DNA from: Clostridium sp. AF27-2AA
GTDB taxonomy: Bacteria > Bacillota > Clostridia > Lachnospirales > Lachnospiraceae
DNA length: 34,802 bases
Direction of reading: 5' to 3'
NCBI RefSeq assembly: GCF_003478505.1
Contig: NZ_QUFI01000029.1
Span: forward strand, 1-34,802
Positions within the stretch are counted from its first letter, which is position 1. Each line of letters starts with the position of its first letter. The notes under the pieces were generated by a model. That model did not search any database. It worked only from the letters and a program-made list of their open reading frames with translations, and was not told where the DNA came from. The translations under genes and the position numbers were made by a program. Shown in pieces: positions 8,385-16,394 of the stretch.

Positions 8385-9497
8385 TTAATGAAAGCTGGAA
8401 TACAGCTTTCCTGCCTCCAGGCTTCTGCCCTTGGCAGCTGCCATCTGGCTTACCGTTACCATCTGGAAGCCGCGCTTATGCAGCTCCGGAACAATGCGTG
8501 CGACCGCGTCTCCGGTTGCCCCGTAAAGCTCATGCATCAGGATGATATCGCCGTCCTTCACGTGGTTTAACACCGCTGCCACGGTCTTGTCCGCGTTGCG
8601 GGTCTTCCAGTCCAGTGTATCGACATTCCACTGGATCATCGGCATGCCCGCATTTGCAACGACCGTAGCATTATGGTTGCCGCCCGGCAGGCGCAAAAGC
8701 GTCGGCCGCACGCCGCATGCTGCCTGAATCGCGTCATTTCCCTGGTTGACCTGCGCCTGGATCTGGGCTGCGCCGAGCTTCTGCAGGTATTTGTGATTCA
8801 TGGTATGGTTGGCCACCTCGTGGCCTTCCGCTACCATGCGCTGCACCTCCGTTTTATAGAAACCCACACGCGCACCTACCATAAAGAACGTTGCCTTGCC
8901 ACCGTACTGCGCCAGGCAATCCATGATGCGGTTTCCGACCGATGGCTGCGGGCCGTCATCAAAGGTCAGCGCCACCATCGGTTTGGACGGATCCACCGTT
9001 CCTGTCTGCAATGCTACCTGGGATGCCTGTTCCTCCGGCAGTACCGGTGTCACCGGATCACTCTTGATGCCGCCCGGTCCCTCTGCAACGTCGGTCACAG
9101 TCCCTGCTGCTGATGGAGTTACCGCAGCGCCACTCTCTGTTCCAGCCGCCGCCCCGGATACCACAGTCGGGGACGATGCCGTTGACTGCTCCTGTCCTGA
9201 TACGATCGTCGGAGACTGCGTCAGTGTTTCTGCTTCCGATGCCTGATTCTCGCTTCCTGCTGCTGGTGCCTGACTGGCTGTATTATCCGCGACTAGGCTT
9301 TCTCCCGGTGCCTGCGTCAGCGTATTATCTGCTCCCGGCGTCTGGTTTACCGTCTCCTGGGCTGCGCTTCCCGGCACCTGCCCTGCCTCTGTCCGATTTC
9401 CGGAACCTGCCACAATCACCGGAGCCGCGTAGACCGGCTGCGCTGTGAAAAGAAAGGCCAGCGCCGCGCCCAGTGTCATCCATTTTCTGTTTTTCAT
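8385..9497 (-). CDS. Secreted polysaccharide deacetylase (NodB domain)
   Basis: A 370-residue exported protein. A signal peptide ending PVYAA is followed by a long low-complexity Ser/Thr/Pro/Ala/Gln linker (about residues 30-165) that probably spans or binds the wall, and then a NodB carbohydrate-esterase-4 domain. The five family motifs are visible: TFDDGP (metal-binding Asp180/Asp181), ANHTMNH, RLPGGNHN, DTLDWKTRN and ILMHELYG. Such enzymes remove N-acetyl groups from peptidoglycan GlcNAc or MurNAc and so protect against lysozyme, or act on chitin-like substrates. It may share a transcript with the dehydrogenase 68 bp downstream. Family and secretion are sure; the exact glycan is not. Confidence 0.92.
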   Translation of the reverse strand: MKNRKWMTLGAALAFLFTAQPVYAAPVIVAGSGNRTEAGQVPGSAAQETVNQTPGADNTLTQAPGESLVADNTASQAPAAGSENQASEAETLTQSPTIVSGQEQSTASSPTVVSGAAAGTESGAAVTPSAAGTVTDVAEGPGGIKSDPVTPVLPEEQASQVALQTGTVDPSKPMVALTFDDGPQPSVGNRIMDCLAQYGGKATFFMVGARVGFYKTEVQRMVAEGHEVANHTMNHKYLQKLGAAQIQAQVNQGNDAIQAACGVRPTLLRLPGGNHNATVVANAGMPMIQWNVDTLDWKTRNADKTVAAVLNHVKDGDIILMHELYGATGDAVARIVPELHKRGFQMVTVSQMAAAKGRSLEAGKLYSSFH

Positions 9498-9609
9498 AAT
9501 GTTATTTCCCCCACTTCTTATAAAATGCTAAGTCCTATCTTAATCGAAACAGAGGGCTTTCGCAAGCAGATACAGCACTTTCTAATATATTATTAAGAAT
9601 ATCTAAAAT

Positions 9610-9636
9610 GGGCACTCCGAACAAATCGGAATGCCC
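9610..9636 (-). terminator. Terminator hairpin downstream of the esterase gene
   Basis: GGGCACTCCGA (9610-9620) pairs with TCGGAATGCCC (9626-9636), 10 of 11 positions matching, with a 5-base loop. On the minus strand it is followed by ATTTTAGATATTCTT. It lies 35 bp past the stop codon at 9671 and would end the four-gene operon. Confidence 0.6.
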
Positions 9637-9670
9637 CTGGCAAAAATTAGATCTCACTATTAAGTTTTCG

Positions 9671-11395
9671 TCAGATAGCATCCTTTCCCATGTACAGGAG
9701 TGTGCCATCTGCTTTTTTCGAGAATTTGGAAAAGAACTCATCATACGCGATCCAGCTTTCCCGCGGATAATTCGCATGAGACATATCTTTCACAACCCCT
9801 ACTTTTAACATGGGGGTTCCCTTCTGATTACAATACACGTAGTACTGGATTTCTCCACACTGATAGCGGGCCGGATTCTTGTCCAGCTTGTAAAGATCCA
9901 TCAGGTTTGTAAGGAATGCCGCAATATCGTGTCTGACATGATACTCCTGTTCTCCATGTTCTTTATCCACACACAACCAGTCGTTTTCTCCCAGAAGGAA
10001 TAAATACGGAACCGAAGGATCAATGCGCTCCGGAAGCGGAACTTCACGATCCGGAGATTTCAGCGCCGACCACGGTGAAACTGCGGCAAATACCTGCGGT
10101 GCTCTCAATGCGAGTTCGGAGGTCATCATTCCACCACTGGACTGTCCGCACGCATAGATGCGTTCTTCGTCAATGGCATAACGGCTCTTTACATCATCAA
10201 TCATCTTCAGAACAAATCTGGTATCATCAATCTCTTTTCCCTGATAAGCTCCATTCCACAGAAGCAGGTTCTGGATCCCATTCTTTTTCTGCTGCGAAAT
10301 GCTTGCCTCCGGAATCAACAGGATGAAGCCTCGTTCTTCTGCCACACAGCTCATTCCGGATAGGTCAAAAAAGCTCTCCGCGCTTCCGCCTCTGCCATGC
10401 ATGCAGACGACTAACGGTACCGGTTTCCCTTCTTTTTTCACTGCTTCCGGCACATACTCATACCACAGGCGTGTAAATCCATCCACTTCCAGGGTCTTTC
10501 TCTCCGCTCCATATGCTTCCGGCTTTTTGTAGCTGCGCAGCGCTTTCATTCCAAAGCAGCGATGGCGTCTTGCCGCTCCGACATAAGTCCATACCGTTTC
10601 AAAAACGTTCTGCTCCAGACATCCGCAGAAACCATTGGTGACACGCACCTGGGAAATCTGTTCTTCGTTGACAGCGCTCTTTTTATAAACTTCTGTCGGG
10701 AAATAGATCTCATCTGCTCCCTGACCGGAATAAACCGCATCCGTGCAATGATTCTGCTGCTTCCAGTATGCGCAGACTTCCTGATTGTACCCTTTGTTTT
10801 CTGTCCAGCTCATCCATACCGGAATCTGGGCTTTCTGCGCACTGATGGCAAGTTCTACTTTTCCCTGCTGCTCTGCCTGCTGTATCGCGCCGCAGTTTAA
10901 CAATGCGGCTTCTTCCAGATCTCCAAAAGTAGCCAGGCCAGACCACTCACTTGTCATTTTCATGACTGCCTGTTGTGCAACCGTAGCGCCCTTTCCAAAG
11001 CCAAACGCATAAAAATTATCCTGCATCGTAACATAAAACTGGCGGGACTGCGCCTGAACATAAACCCGGTTCATATAATCCGCATCGCTTCCATCCAGGT
11101 TCCACTGTCCGTTTTGCGGCTCCAGGAAATGTAAAAATACCTGATGTTTTTCCGCGAATTCCTTCCAGAATCCAGTCTCTGCCCATTCCGGAACAGAAAC
11201 ATCTTCTGGCGGTGCAATGACCAGGCAGGGCTGGTTATATAAAAGTCCTTCTGTTATATAAGTATAAAAGGTTCTTTTACTTCCCTGAACCTCAACCTCT
11301 TCCTGAAAAAAACCATGTACCAGGCATTTTTTCGTGTTAGAGGGATCTATAGCAAATTGTGCCATATCTTCTGGAAATTTCTTTACCGTCATCAT
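9671..11395 (-). CDS. Two-lobed alpha/beta-hydrolase esterase (PHB-depolymerase/feruloyl-esterase-like)
   Basis: A 574-residue protein without a signal peptide. The C-terminal half (about 310-570) is a recognisable serine esterase of the LpqC/PHB-depolymerase type: VVCMHGRGGSAESF (oxyanion loop), ACGQSSGGMMTSE with nucleophile Ser419, LLGENDW (acid region) and DMSHANYP with His540. The N-terminal half looks like a second, degenerate copy. YAFGFGKGATVAQQAVMKM at about 129-147 sits in the same predicted strand-elbow-helix setting, but with Gly134 where the nucleophile should be, and it follows a CLVIAPPED strand. It is the last gene of the LysR-controlled operon with the UxaA-family enzyme and a permease, so it probably hydrolyses an ester of the acid taken up. 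The substrate is unknown. Confidence 0.8.
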   Translation of the reverse strand: MMTVKKFPEDMAQFAIDPSNTKKCLVHGFFQEEVEVQGSKRTFYTYITEGLLYNQPCLVIAPPEDVSVPEWAETGFWKEFAEKHQVFLHFLEPQNGQWNLDGSDADYMNRVYVQAQSRQFYVTMQDNFYAFGFGKGATVAQQAVMKMTSEWSGLATFGDLEEAALLNCGAIQQAEQQGKVELAISAQKAQIPVWMSWTENKGYNQEVCAYWKQQNHCTDAVYSGQGADEIYFPTEVYKKSAVNEEQISQVRVTNGFCGCLEQNVFETVWTYVGAARRHRCFGMKALRSYKKPEAYGAERKTLEVDGFTRLWYEYVPEAVKKEGKPVPLVVCMHGRGGSAESFFDLSGMSCVAEERGFILLIPEASISQQKKNGIQNLLLWNGAYQGKEIDDTRFVLKMIDDVKSRYAIDEERIYACGQSSGGMMTSELALRAPQVFAAVSPWSALKSPDREVPLPERIDPSVPYLFLLGENDWLCVDKEHGEQEYHVRHDIAAFLTNLMDLYKLDKNPARYQCGEIQYYVYCNQKGTPMLKVGVVKDMSHANYPRESWIAYDEFFSKFSKKADGTLLYMGKDAI

Positions 11396-11422
11396 GAAAA
11401 ACTTCCTCTCTTTTCTTCTTTT

Positions 11423-12709
11423 TTAGAACATCGGAAATACCGTCATAATCCATGCAACAGAAACAATACATAACAGGCTTGCCGGAAGAATTGACTGCTT
11501 CATCAAAGATCCAAGGCTGTAACCGCCCGCTGCCATACACATTGGAACCGCTGGGGTTGCCATTGGTGTCATAAAGGAGCTTAAGCATGCGGACTGAACC
11601 AGGATCATGATTCCGATCGGATTTGCTCCCATGGATTTGCATGCGAGAATGGCAATCGGGATGAAAATGATCATAACTGTACGGTTCATCATAATCTGGG
11701 TCAGCAGGAACGGAACAATAAAGAAGATAAATCCAATAATATACGGATTATTGATCTTCATTGCAACAGACGCCAGGACTCCGCCTACCACTTCTCCGGC
11801 ACCTGTCTGAGCCAGCGCTCCGCCCATTGCCAGGGAACCTACAAATAAGAGTGCCATTGGCAGATTGACTGCTGTGATTGCCTCTTTTTCCGTTAATACA
11901 CCAAATAATACCATAGCCAGTGCGCCCGCAAAACAGATGACCCAGGTTGGAATGCCAAGCTGTACCTGGAAGATCAATGCCAGCGTTGTAAGGATAAAGA
12001 TCGTGTAGCCTGCACGCTCCTGAAATGCCGGAAGCGCAGCTCTGTTATCCTGTCTGGACTCTACCGTTCCCGTTTTTACGACCGGAGCATCCGGAGCAAA
12101 CTTCGGCGCAAGGAAAATGCAGTATAAGGCAAGCATGATCAGCATAGGCAGACGTGCTTTCATCGGATCAGTCAGCGCTACGGTAAAAGCGGTATACTCA
12201 TTTGCCTCAAGGTAACCATTCAGCTCTGCGAACTGGGTTGCTCCGCTTCCAAGCGGCAGTACGGAAATGGTGGAGATTCCGCACATTGCCAGCGGGAACA
12301 GGGTCTTGGACGGACTGATGTGCAGCTCTTCGCAGCTCGCGATCATCATTGGTGCCATGATTCCAAATACAACAACAGAACTCTGAATAAACTGAGATAA
12401 TAAAACCGTGATCAGGATATATCCAACCATAACCATGGTCAGAGAACCTCTGGAAATCTTATTGACGCTGGATGCACACTTTTTTACAAACTGCGTCCGG
12501 TTAAAACCAGCTACAACAACAAACATGGAAACCATCATGATTCCATTCGCGTTTCCAAAATACCCAAGCGCTGCTCCCGGATCCAGACATCCCGTGAGCA
12601 CAAACGCCAGCATACTTAACAGCGCAGTCAGTCCCATTGGAAGCTTGCCGATAATATAGCTTACCATAGTAAGTGCGCAGATGACCAGACAAATTGCTAA
12701 ATTCGACAT
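11423..12709 (-). CDS. SLC13/ArsB-type (ion transporter superfamily) carboxylate permease
   Basis: A 428-residue membrane protein with about 10-12 hydrophobic segments and the two-fold layout of the divalent anion:Na+ symporter/ArsB-NhaD superfamily. It opens with a short hydrophobic run and GLTALLSMLAFVLTG, has a helix-break PLGSGATQFAELNG, and a second half repeat ending FMTPMATPAVPMCMAAGG, which resembles the second substrate-binding hairpin. The ATG at 12709 follows GGGGGGA and leaves 20 bp after the dehydratase large subunit. Its place between a hydroxy-acid dehydratase and an esterase suggests it imports the sugar acid or its ester. The superfamily is fairly sure; the substrate is not. 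Confidence 0.82.
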   Translation of the reverse strand: MSNLAICLVICALTMVSYIIGKLPMGLTALLSMLAFVLTGCLDPGAALGYFGNANGIMMVSMFVVVAGFNRTQFVKKCASSVNKISRGSLTMVMVGYILITVLLSQFIQSSVVVFGIMAPMMIASCEELHISPSKTLFPLAMCGISTISVLPLGSGATQFAELNGYLEANEYTAFTVALTDPMKARLPMLIMLALYCIFLAPKFAPDAPVVKTGTVESRQDNRAALPAFQERAGYTIFILTTLALIFQVQLGIPTWVICFAGALAMVLFGVLTEKEAITAVNLPMALLFVGSLAMGGALAQTGAGEVVGGVLASVAMKINNPYIIGFIFFIVPFLLTQIMMNRTVMIIFIPIAILACKSMGANPIGIMILVQSACLSSFMTPMATPAVPMCMAAGGYSLGSLMKQSILPASLLCIVSVAWIMTVFPMF

Positions 12710-12729
12710 TTGTAAATCCCCCCTATCTT

Positions 12730-13890
12730 TTATACGAAACGGCACACATGGTCTACTGCAATATCAGAGAATCCATAGGCTTCTGCTTTGGTCATCTTGC
12801 CGTTGCAGACCTGACCGATCTCATCAAGCAGCATCTTTCCGCTCTCCTGGATCGTTGCAGTTCCATCCATGATACCGCTCAGGTCCACATCCATATTGTC
12901 CTCCATATGCTGGTAGGTCCGCTTGTTTGCAGTTACCTTCAATACCGGAACAATGGCATTACCGGTTGGGGTTCCGCGTCCTGTGGTGAAGATCACGCAA
13001 GCGCATCCGCCTGCTACCATAGATGTTACAGAGGAGATATCATAGCCTGCCGTATCCATTACGATTGCGCCATGCTTCGTCGGACGCTCTGCCTGCTCTA
13101 ATACTTCCACGATCGGTCTGGTGCCGCCCTTACGGATGCAGCCAAGGCTCTTCTCGTCAAGGGTAGAAAGTCCGCCTGCCTTGTTTCCCGGAGTCGGCTG
13201 TCCGGCACGGCAGTCCTGACCAGCTGCTTTTAAGTGCTTCTCATAGTCTTCGCAGACTTTGATGATCTGGTTGTGAATCTCTGGAGTAGCCGCGCGTTTC
13301 GCTACCAGATGTTCTCCTCCGATCCACTCAATGGACTCACTCATAATGGTAGATGCTCCCATACCCACCAGAAGATCGCTCAGTTCTCCAACAGCCGGGT
13401 TAGAAGCCATTCCAGAGGTTGCGTCAGAACCGCCGCACTCAATGCCCAGGAGCAGTTCGGAAATATCACACTCCTCTTTCTGCATCAGAGCAGCCTCCGC
13501 TGCCATATCTCTTGCCGCGCGCACTGCCTTTTCAATTGTCTTTAATGTGCCGCCTTCTTCCTGAATGCCAAAGGATACCACCGGCTTATCCGTCATAGCC
13601 TGGATTTTTTCCCGGAGTGCCTTGTGTGGAACGGTTTCGCATCCAAGACCAATAATGACAACGCCATACACATTCGGGTTGCATGCAAATCCGGTCAGTA
13701 CTTTCTGAGACATCTCCGTGTTAGCCGCAACATCGGAACATCCGGTGTTAAACACAATGTTTACTGCTCCGCGTACCTGGCTTGCCACAATACGGCTTGA
13801 CTCACTGCCGCATGCGCATGCCGGTAAAATTAACACATGATTTCTGATTCCTACACGTCCGTCAGAACGACGATAACCCATAAATTTCAT
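12730..13890 (-). CDS. UxaA-family dehydratase/lyase, large subunit
   Basis: A 386-residue cytoplasmic enzyme corresponding to the C-terminal catalytic domain of altronate dehydratase (UxaA) and galactarate dehydratase (GarD). The opening GYRRSDGRVGIRNHVLILPA is the family signature; later come FNTGCSDVAANTEMSQKVL, GLGCETV, GIECGGSDATSGMASNPAVG and TTGRGTPTGNAIVPVLKVTA. Cys and Asp residues in these loops are candidates to hold the metal. The partner SAF domain is a separate gene upstream, so this is a split enzyme, as in altronate-dehydratase-like pairs and in (2R)-sulfolactate sulfo-lyase SuyAB. Either a hydroxy-acid dehydratase or a sulfo-lyase is possible; I could not decide. Confidence 0.87.
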   Translation of the reverse strand: MKFMGYRRSDGRVGIRNHVLILPACACGSESSRIVASQVRGAVNIVFNTGCSDVAANTEMSQKVLTGFACNPNVYGVVIIGLGCETVPHKALREKIQAMTDKPVVSFGIQEEGGTLKTIEKAVRAARDMAAEAALMQKEECDISELLLGIECGGSDATSGMASNPAVGELSDLLVGMGASTIMSESIEWIGGEHLVAKRAATPEIHNQIIKVCEDYEKHLKAAGQDCRAGQPTPGNKAGGLSTLDEKSLGCIRKGGTRPIVEVLEQAERPTKHGAIVMDTAGYDISSVTSMVAGGCACVIFTTGRGTPTGNAIVPVLKVTANKRTYQHMEDNMDVDLSGIMDGTATIQESGKMLLDEIGQVCNGKMTKAEAYGFSDIAVDHVCRFV

Positions 13891-13938
13891 AACTTTCCTC
13901 CAATGATTTTCCTATTTTTCCGAAACGATCCGCCTTTT

Positions 13939-14241
13939 TTATCCCTGCACATACTCGCTTTCATAATCCCGCGGGACACTGTAAATATTGGTATGATCCA
14001 CCAGACATCCTTTTCCGACCGGGCGGTTCGTTTTTCCGATCAGCTCTCCGTATTTGTAAACCGCTTCTTCCTGCGCCAAATCCTGCAGGGCAATCTTGTG
14101 CCCGAATGGAATGCTTTCTTTTGCATCCACATTCAAAAATTCATCATCCTTTCGATAGCAAACAGTTTCACCCGCTTCCACGTCCCTCACACAAGTTACC
14201 ACATTGTCCTTGGGATCCAGCATCAATGCATCAATCTTCAT
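13939..14241 (-). CDS. SAF-domain small subunit of the split UxaA-family enzyme
   Basis: A 100-residue protein matching the N-terminal SAF domain of altronate dehydratase or the small subunit SuyA. It shows the beta-clip pattern DNVVTCVRDVEAGETV, SIPFGHKIALQDL and KYGELIGKTNRPVGKG, ending VHTN-like as VDHTNIYSVPRDYES. In the family this domain sits over the active site of the large subunit. It is the first gene of the operon, 48 bp before the large subunit, and its start lies about 75 bp from the predicted transcript start. The pair almost certainly forms one enzyme. The substrate is open, as for the large subunit. Confidence 0.87.
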   Translation of the reverse strand: MKIDALMLDPKDNVVTCVRDVEAGETVCYRKDDEFLNVDAKESIPFGHKIALQDLAQEEAVYKYGELIGKTNRPVGKGCLVDHTNIYSVPRDYESEYVQG

Positions 14242-14313
14242 TTTCGACTCCTGTTCTCCGGAATCCTGCTCCGGCCCGCCGCATGTTCCTGCTTCAGGTT
14301 TTTCCTTTTCTTG

Positions 14314-14342
14314 TTGTCTTTATTATATTGCCGCGCTATAAT
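14314..14342 (+). promoter_or_regulatory. Sigma-A promoter of the LysR gene
   Basis: TTGTCT (14314-14319), 17 bases, then a perfect TATAAT (14337-14342). Transcription would begin near 14349, inside LysR box 1, so binding there should repress the regulator's own gene. It overlaps the opposing operon promoter. Confidence 0.6.
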
Positions 14343-14350
14343 TAAATCAA
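14322..14350 (-). promoter_or_regulatory. Sigma-A promoter of the UxaA-permease-esterase operon
   Basis: On the minus strand TTGATT (14345-14350) and a perfect TATAAT (14322-14327) are separated by 17 bases, giving a start near 14315. The -35 element lies within LysR box 1. Confidence 0.75.
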
Positions 14351-14385
14351 ATTTATGGTTTTTATTTTAATATAAATTAAATTTA
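14343..14385. promoter_or_regulatory. Pair of LysR-type T-N11-A boxes
   Basis: Box 1 is TAAATCAAATTTA (14343-14355) and box 2 is TAAATTAAATTTA (14373-14385), the latter inside a 7-1-7 inverted repeat ATAAATT-A-AATTTAT. Their starts are exactly 30 bp apart, close to three helical turns. Their centres fall near -34 and -64 of the operon promoter, the classical activation and recognition positions of LysR-type regulators. Box 2 ends just before the ribosome site of the regulator gene. Confidence 0.72.
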
Positions 14386-14399
14386 TATAGGAGGTTTTC

Positions 14400-15353
14400 A
14401 TGCAGCAGGAAATGAAATACATCTACACGGTCTATCAGAAAGGCAGCTTTTCCAAGGCCGCCGAAGCTCTTTTCATGACGCAGCCCGCGCTCAGTATCTC
14501 CATCCAGAAGGTAGAAAATGAAATCGGCATGCCGCTTTTTAACCGGGATAAAAAGCCACTGGAACTGACCGAAGCCGGACAGCTCTACATCGAAAAAATC
14601 CGCCAGATCATGCATCTGGAAAATGAACTCTCCCAGCAGCTAAACGATCTGACGGACTTAAAAACAGGGCAGCTGCGCATTGGCGGATCCCACTATTTCA
14701 ATTCCTACATTCTGCCTCCGGTTATTGCGGATTTTAAAAAGAAATGGCCCGGCATCGATCTTGAGCTGACCGAAGCCGGGTCCTATGAACTGCTTACGAT
14801 GTTAAAAGATGACCTGATTGACCTGACATTCAACTGTACACCCGATCCGCACGACAAATTAAGACGGATACCAGGATTTCAGGACACGATCCTGCTGGCG
14901 GTCTCCACTCGTTTTCCTGCCAACAATTGCTTAACCGATGCCGCTCTCACAACCAGCGACATCCTGTCCCGGCGTTATCAAGATTCAGACTGTCCAGCCG
15001 TCACAATGGAAGCCTTTGCCGACACCCCTTTTATCCTGCTTTCTCCCGGCAACAATCTTTACAGCCGCTCCCAGTCCTTCTTTCAGGAAGCGGGGGTAAA
15101 CCCGCCGACAGCCATGCAGGTATCCCAACTCGTTACGGCATACCACCTGGCTCAGGCAGGCATTGGGGCAACTCTGATCAGTGACTGGATGGTAACTGGA
15201 AAACATCCGGAAATGATCTATTATAAAATCGCTTCTCCGCTGGCAGGCCGGATTTTCGATATTGTAACACCCGGAAAAAACTATCTTTCCAACGCGCAGC
15301 AGGCGTTTATCTCCCTGTTCCGGAAATATTATAAAACTTCGTTTTATCCGTAA
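14400..15353 (+). CDS. LysR-family transcriptional regulator
   Basis: A 317-residue regulator with an N-terminal winged helix-turn-helix (about residues 1-60: SFSKAAEALFMTQPALSISI, then MPLFNRDKKPLELTEAG), a linker helix, and a periplasmic-binding-like effector domain from about residue 90 (LRIGGSHYFNSYILPPVIAD, then ELTEAGSYELLTMLKDDLID). AGGAGG lies five bases before the ATG. It is divergent from the UxaA-permease-esterase operon and shares with it the overlapping promoters and two T-N11-A boxes. By analogy with the family it should activate the operon when its acid ligand or an intermediate is present and limit its own synthesis. It ends at a strong bidirectional terminator. Confidence 0.93.
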   Translation: MQQEMKYIYTVYQKGSFSKAAEALFMTQPALSISIQKVENEIGMPLFNRDKKPLELTEAGQLYIEKIRQIMHLENELSQQLNDLTDLKTGQLRIGGSHYFNSYILPPVIADFKKKWPGIDLELTEAGSYELLTMLKDDLIDLTFNCTPDPHDKLRRIPGFQDTILLAVSTRFPANNCLTDAALTTSDILSRRYQDSDCPAVTMEAFADTPFILLSPGNNLYSRSQSFFQEAGVNPPTAMQVSQLVTAYHLAQAGIGATLISDWMVTGKHPEMIYYKIASPLAGRIFDIVTPGKNYLSNAQQAFISLFRKYYKTSFYP

Positions 15354-15368
15354 GTTTTGTTCTATCGC

Positions 15369-15412
15369 AAAAAGACCCTTTACCAATCATGTAACTGGTA
15401 AAAGGTCTTTTT
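15369..15412. terminator. Bidirectional terminator between LysR and kdgT
   Basis: AAAAAGACC with TTTACCA (15369-15385) pairs with TGGTAAA and GGTCTTTTT (15396-15412), a stem of about 16 bp with a one- to two-base bulge and a 10-base loop. A-run and T-run flanks fit termination in both directions. It ends both the LysR transcript and the nine-gene operon. Confidence 0.88.
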
Positions 15413-15413
15413 C

Positions 15414-16367
15414 TTACGCTGCCGCGTTTTCTTTTTTTGTTGTTAATCCATACAGGAAAGTTACCATCATTGGGCAGAGAATTGCTGTCACAATGATCGC
15501 CGCGGAAATCTGTGCCGTAGCCGCATCGCTGACCTGCGTACTGATCACCCCTGCTGCCGCAAGCGCTGCAGGAGTAGCTGCCGCGTTGCCTGCTGTGGAA
15601 CTGACCGCAGCGCCAAGCGCCGGAACTTTCATCTTCAGAAGCTTGTATACCAGAAATCCGGTCATTCCGGTGATCAGAGTACCGCACACGCCCAGCATGA
15701 TTCCAGGGATTCCGGCTTTTGCAAATGAGGACAACGTCAAATTCGCGCCAAGCGGGAACGCGAAAAACGGAATCAGCATCGTAGCTCCCGGCTCACAGAA
15801 CTTTCTGATTTCCGGATCCAGGTTTCCAAGAATCACGCCTGCAAGAATCGGAACCACGCATCCTGCCAGTGTATTGACCGGAACAGAATATCCTGCCGCG
15901 CCAAGTGCCAGCATGGTAAAGAATGGTCCGTCATTGAGTGCCAGAATTGATACGGCACCAACATCGGTTCCATCGCCATACTCTCCAGCCAGAGCTGCGT
16001 AAATTCCTCCGTTGGAGTTGGAGAAGCAGGCAATGATCGCGATCGGAGCAATTCCAAAGATTCCATTTTCTCCAAAAATCATTCCGACCAGAAGGCCACA
16101 GGCCATTCCGGATAATACCTTTGCCGCAGTTAAGACAACGCCCTTATAAACCGTAACGCCTGCCTCTTTGAAGTTGATCGTTGTACCATTGCAGAACAGA
16201 AACGCCGCCAGCAGTGACATGGATCCTCCCTTCCAGAGAGAATAGGTAAATGTTCCGTCAAAGTAGGCAAACACCTGTGGAAAGAACGTATTTACCAGGC
16301 ATCCAAGAAGGAGCGGAATGATCATCAGCCCCCCCGGCACCTTTTTTACTGTTTCCATAATTTTCAT
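15414..16367 (-). CDS. kdgT: 2-keto-3-deoxygluconate permease (KdgT family)
   Basis: A 317-residue membrane protein with about ten hydrophobic segments. Its length and pattern fit KdgT, the proton symporter for 2-keto-3-deoxygluconate. Family-like stretches include VPGGLMIIPLLLGCLVNTFF at the N-terminus, AFLFCNGTTINFKEAG, CFSNSNGGIYAALAGEYGD and FFAFPLGANLTLSSFAKAG. The ATG at 16367 has GGAG eight bases upstream; a TTG two codons earlier is less likely. It is the last gene of the nine-gene operon, 27 bp after the lyase gene, and ends beside the terminator. Its presence implies that a 2-keto-3-deoxy acid is a substrate or intermediate here. Confidence 0.9.
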   Translation of the reverse strand: MKIMETVKKVPGGLMIIPLLLGCLVNTFFPQVFAYFDGTFTYSLWKGGSMSLLAAFLFCNGTTINFKEAGVTVYKGVVLTAAKVLSGMACGLLVGMIFGENGIFGIAPIAIIACFSNSNGGIYAALAGEYGDGTDVGAVSILALNDGPFFTMLALGAAGYSVPVNTLAGCVVPILAGVILGNLDPEIRKFCEPGATMLIPFFAFPLGANLTLSSFAKAGIPGIMLGVCGTLITGMTGFLVYKLLKMKVPALGAAVSSTAGNAAATPAALAAAGVISTQVSDAATAQISAAIIVTAILCPMMVTFLYGLTTKKENAAA

Positions 16368-16394
16368 AACCAAATCTCCTCAGATCCGTTCCAA

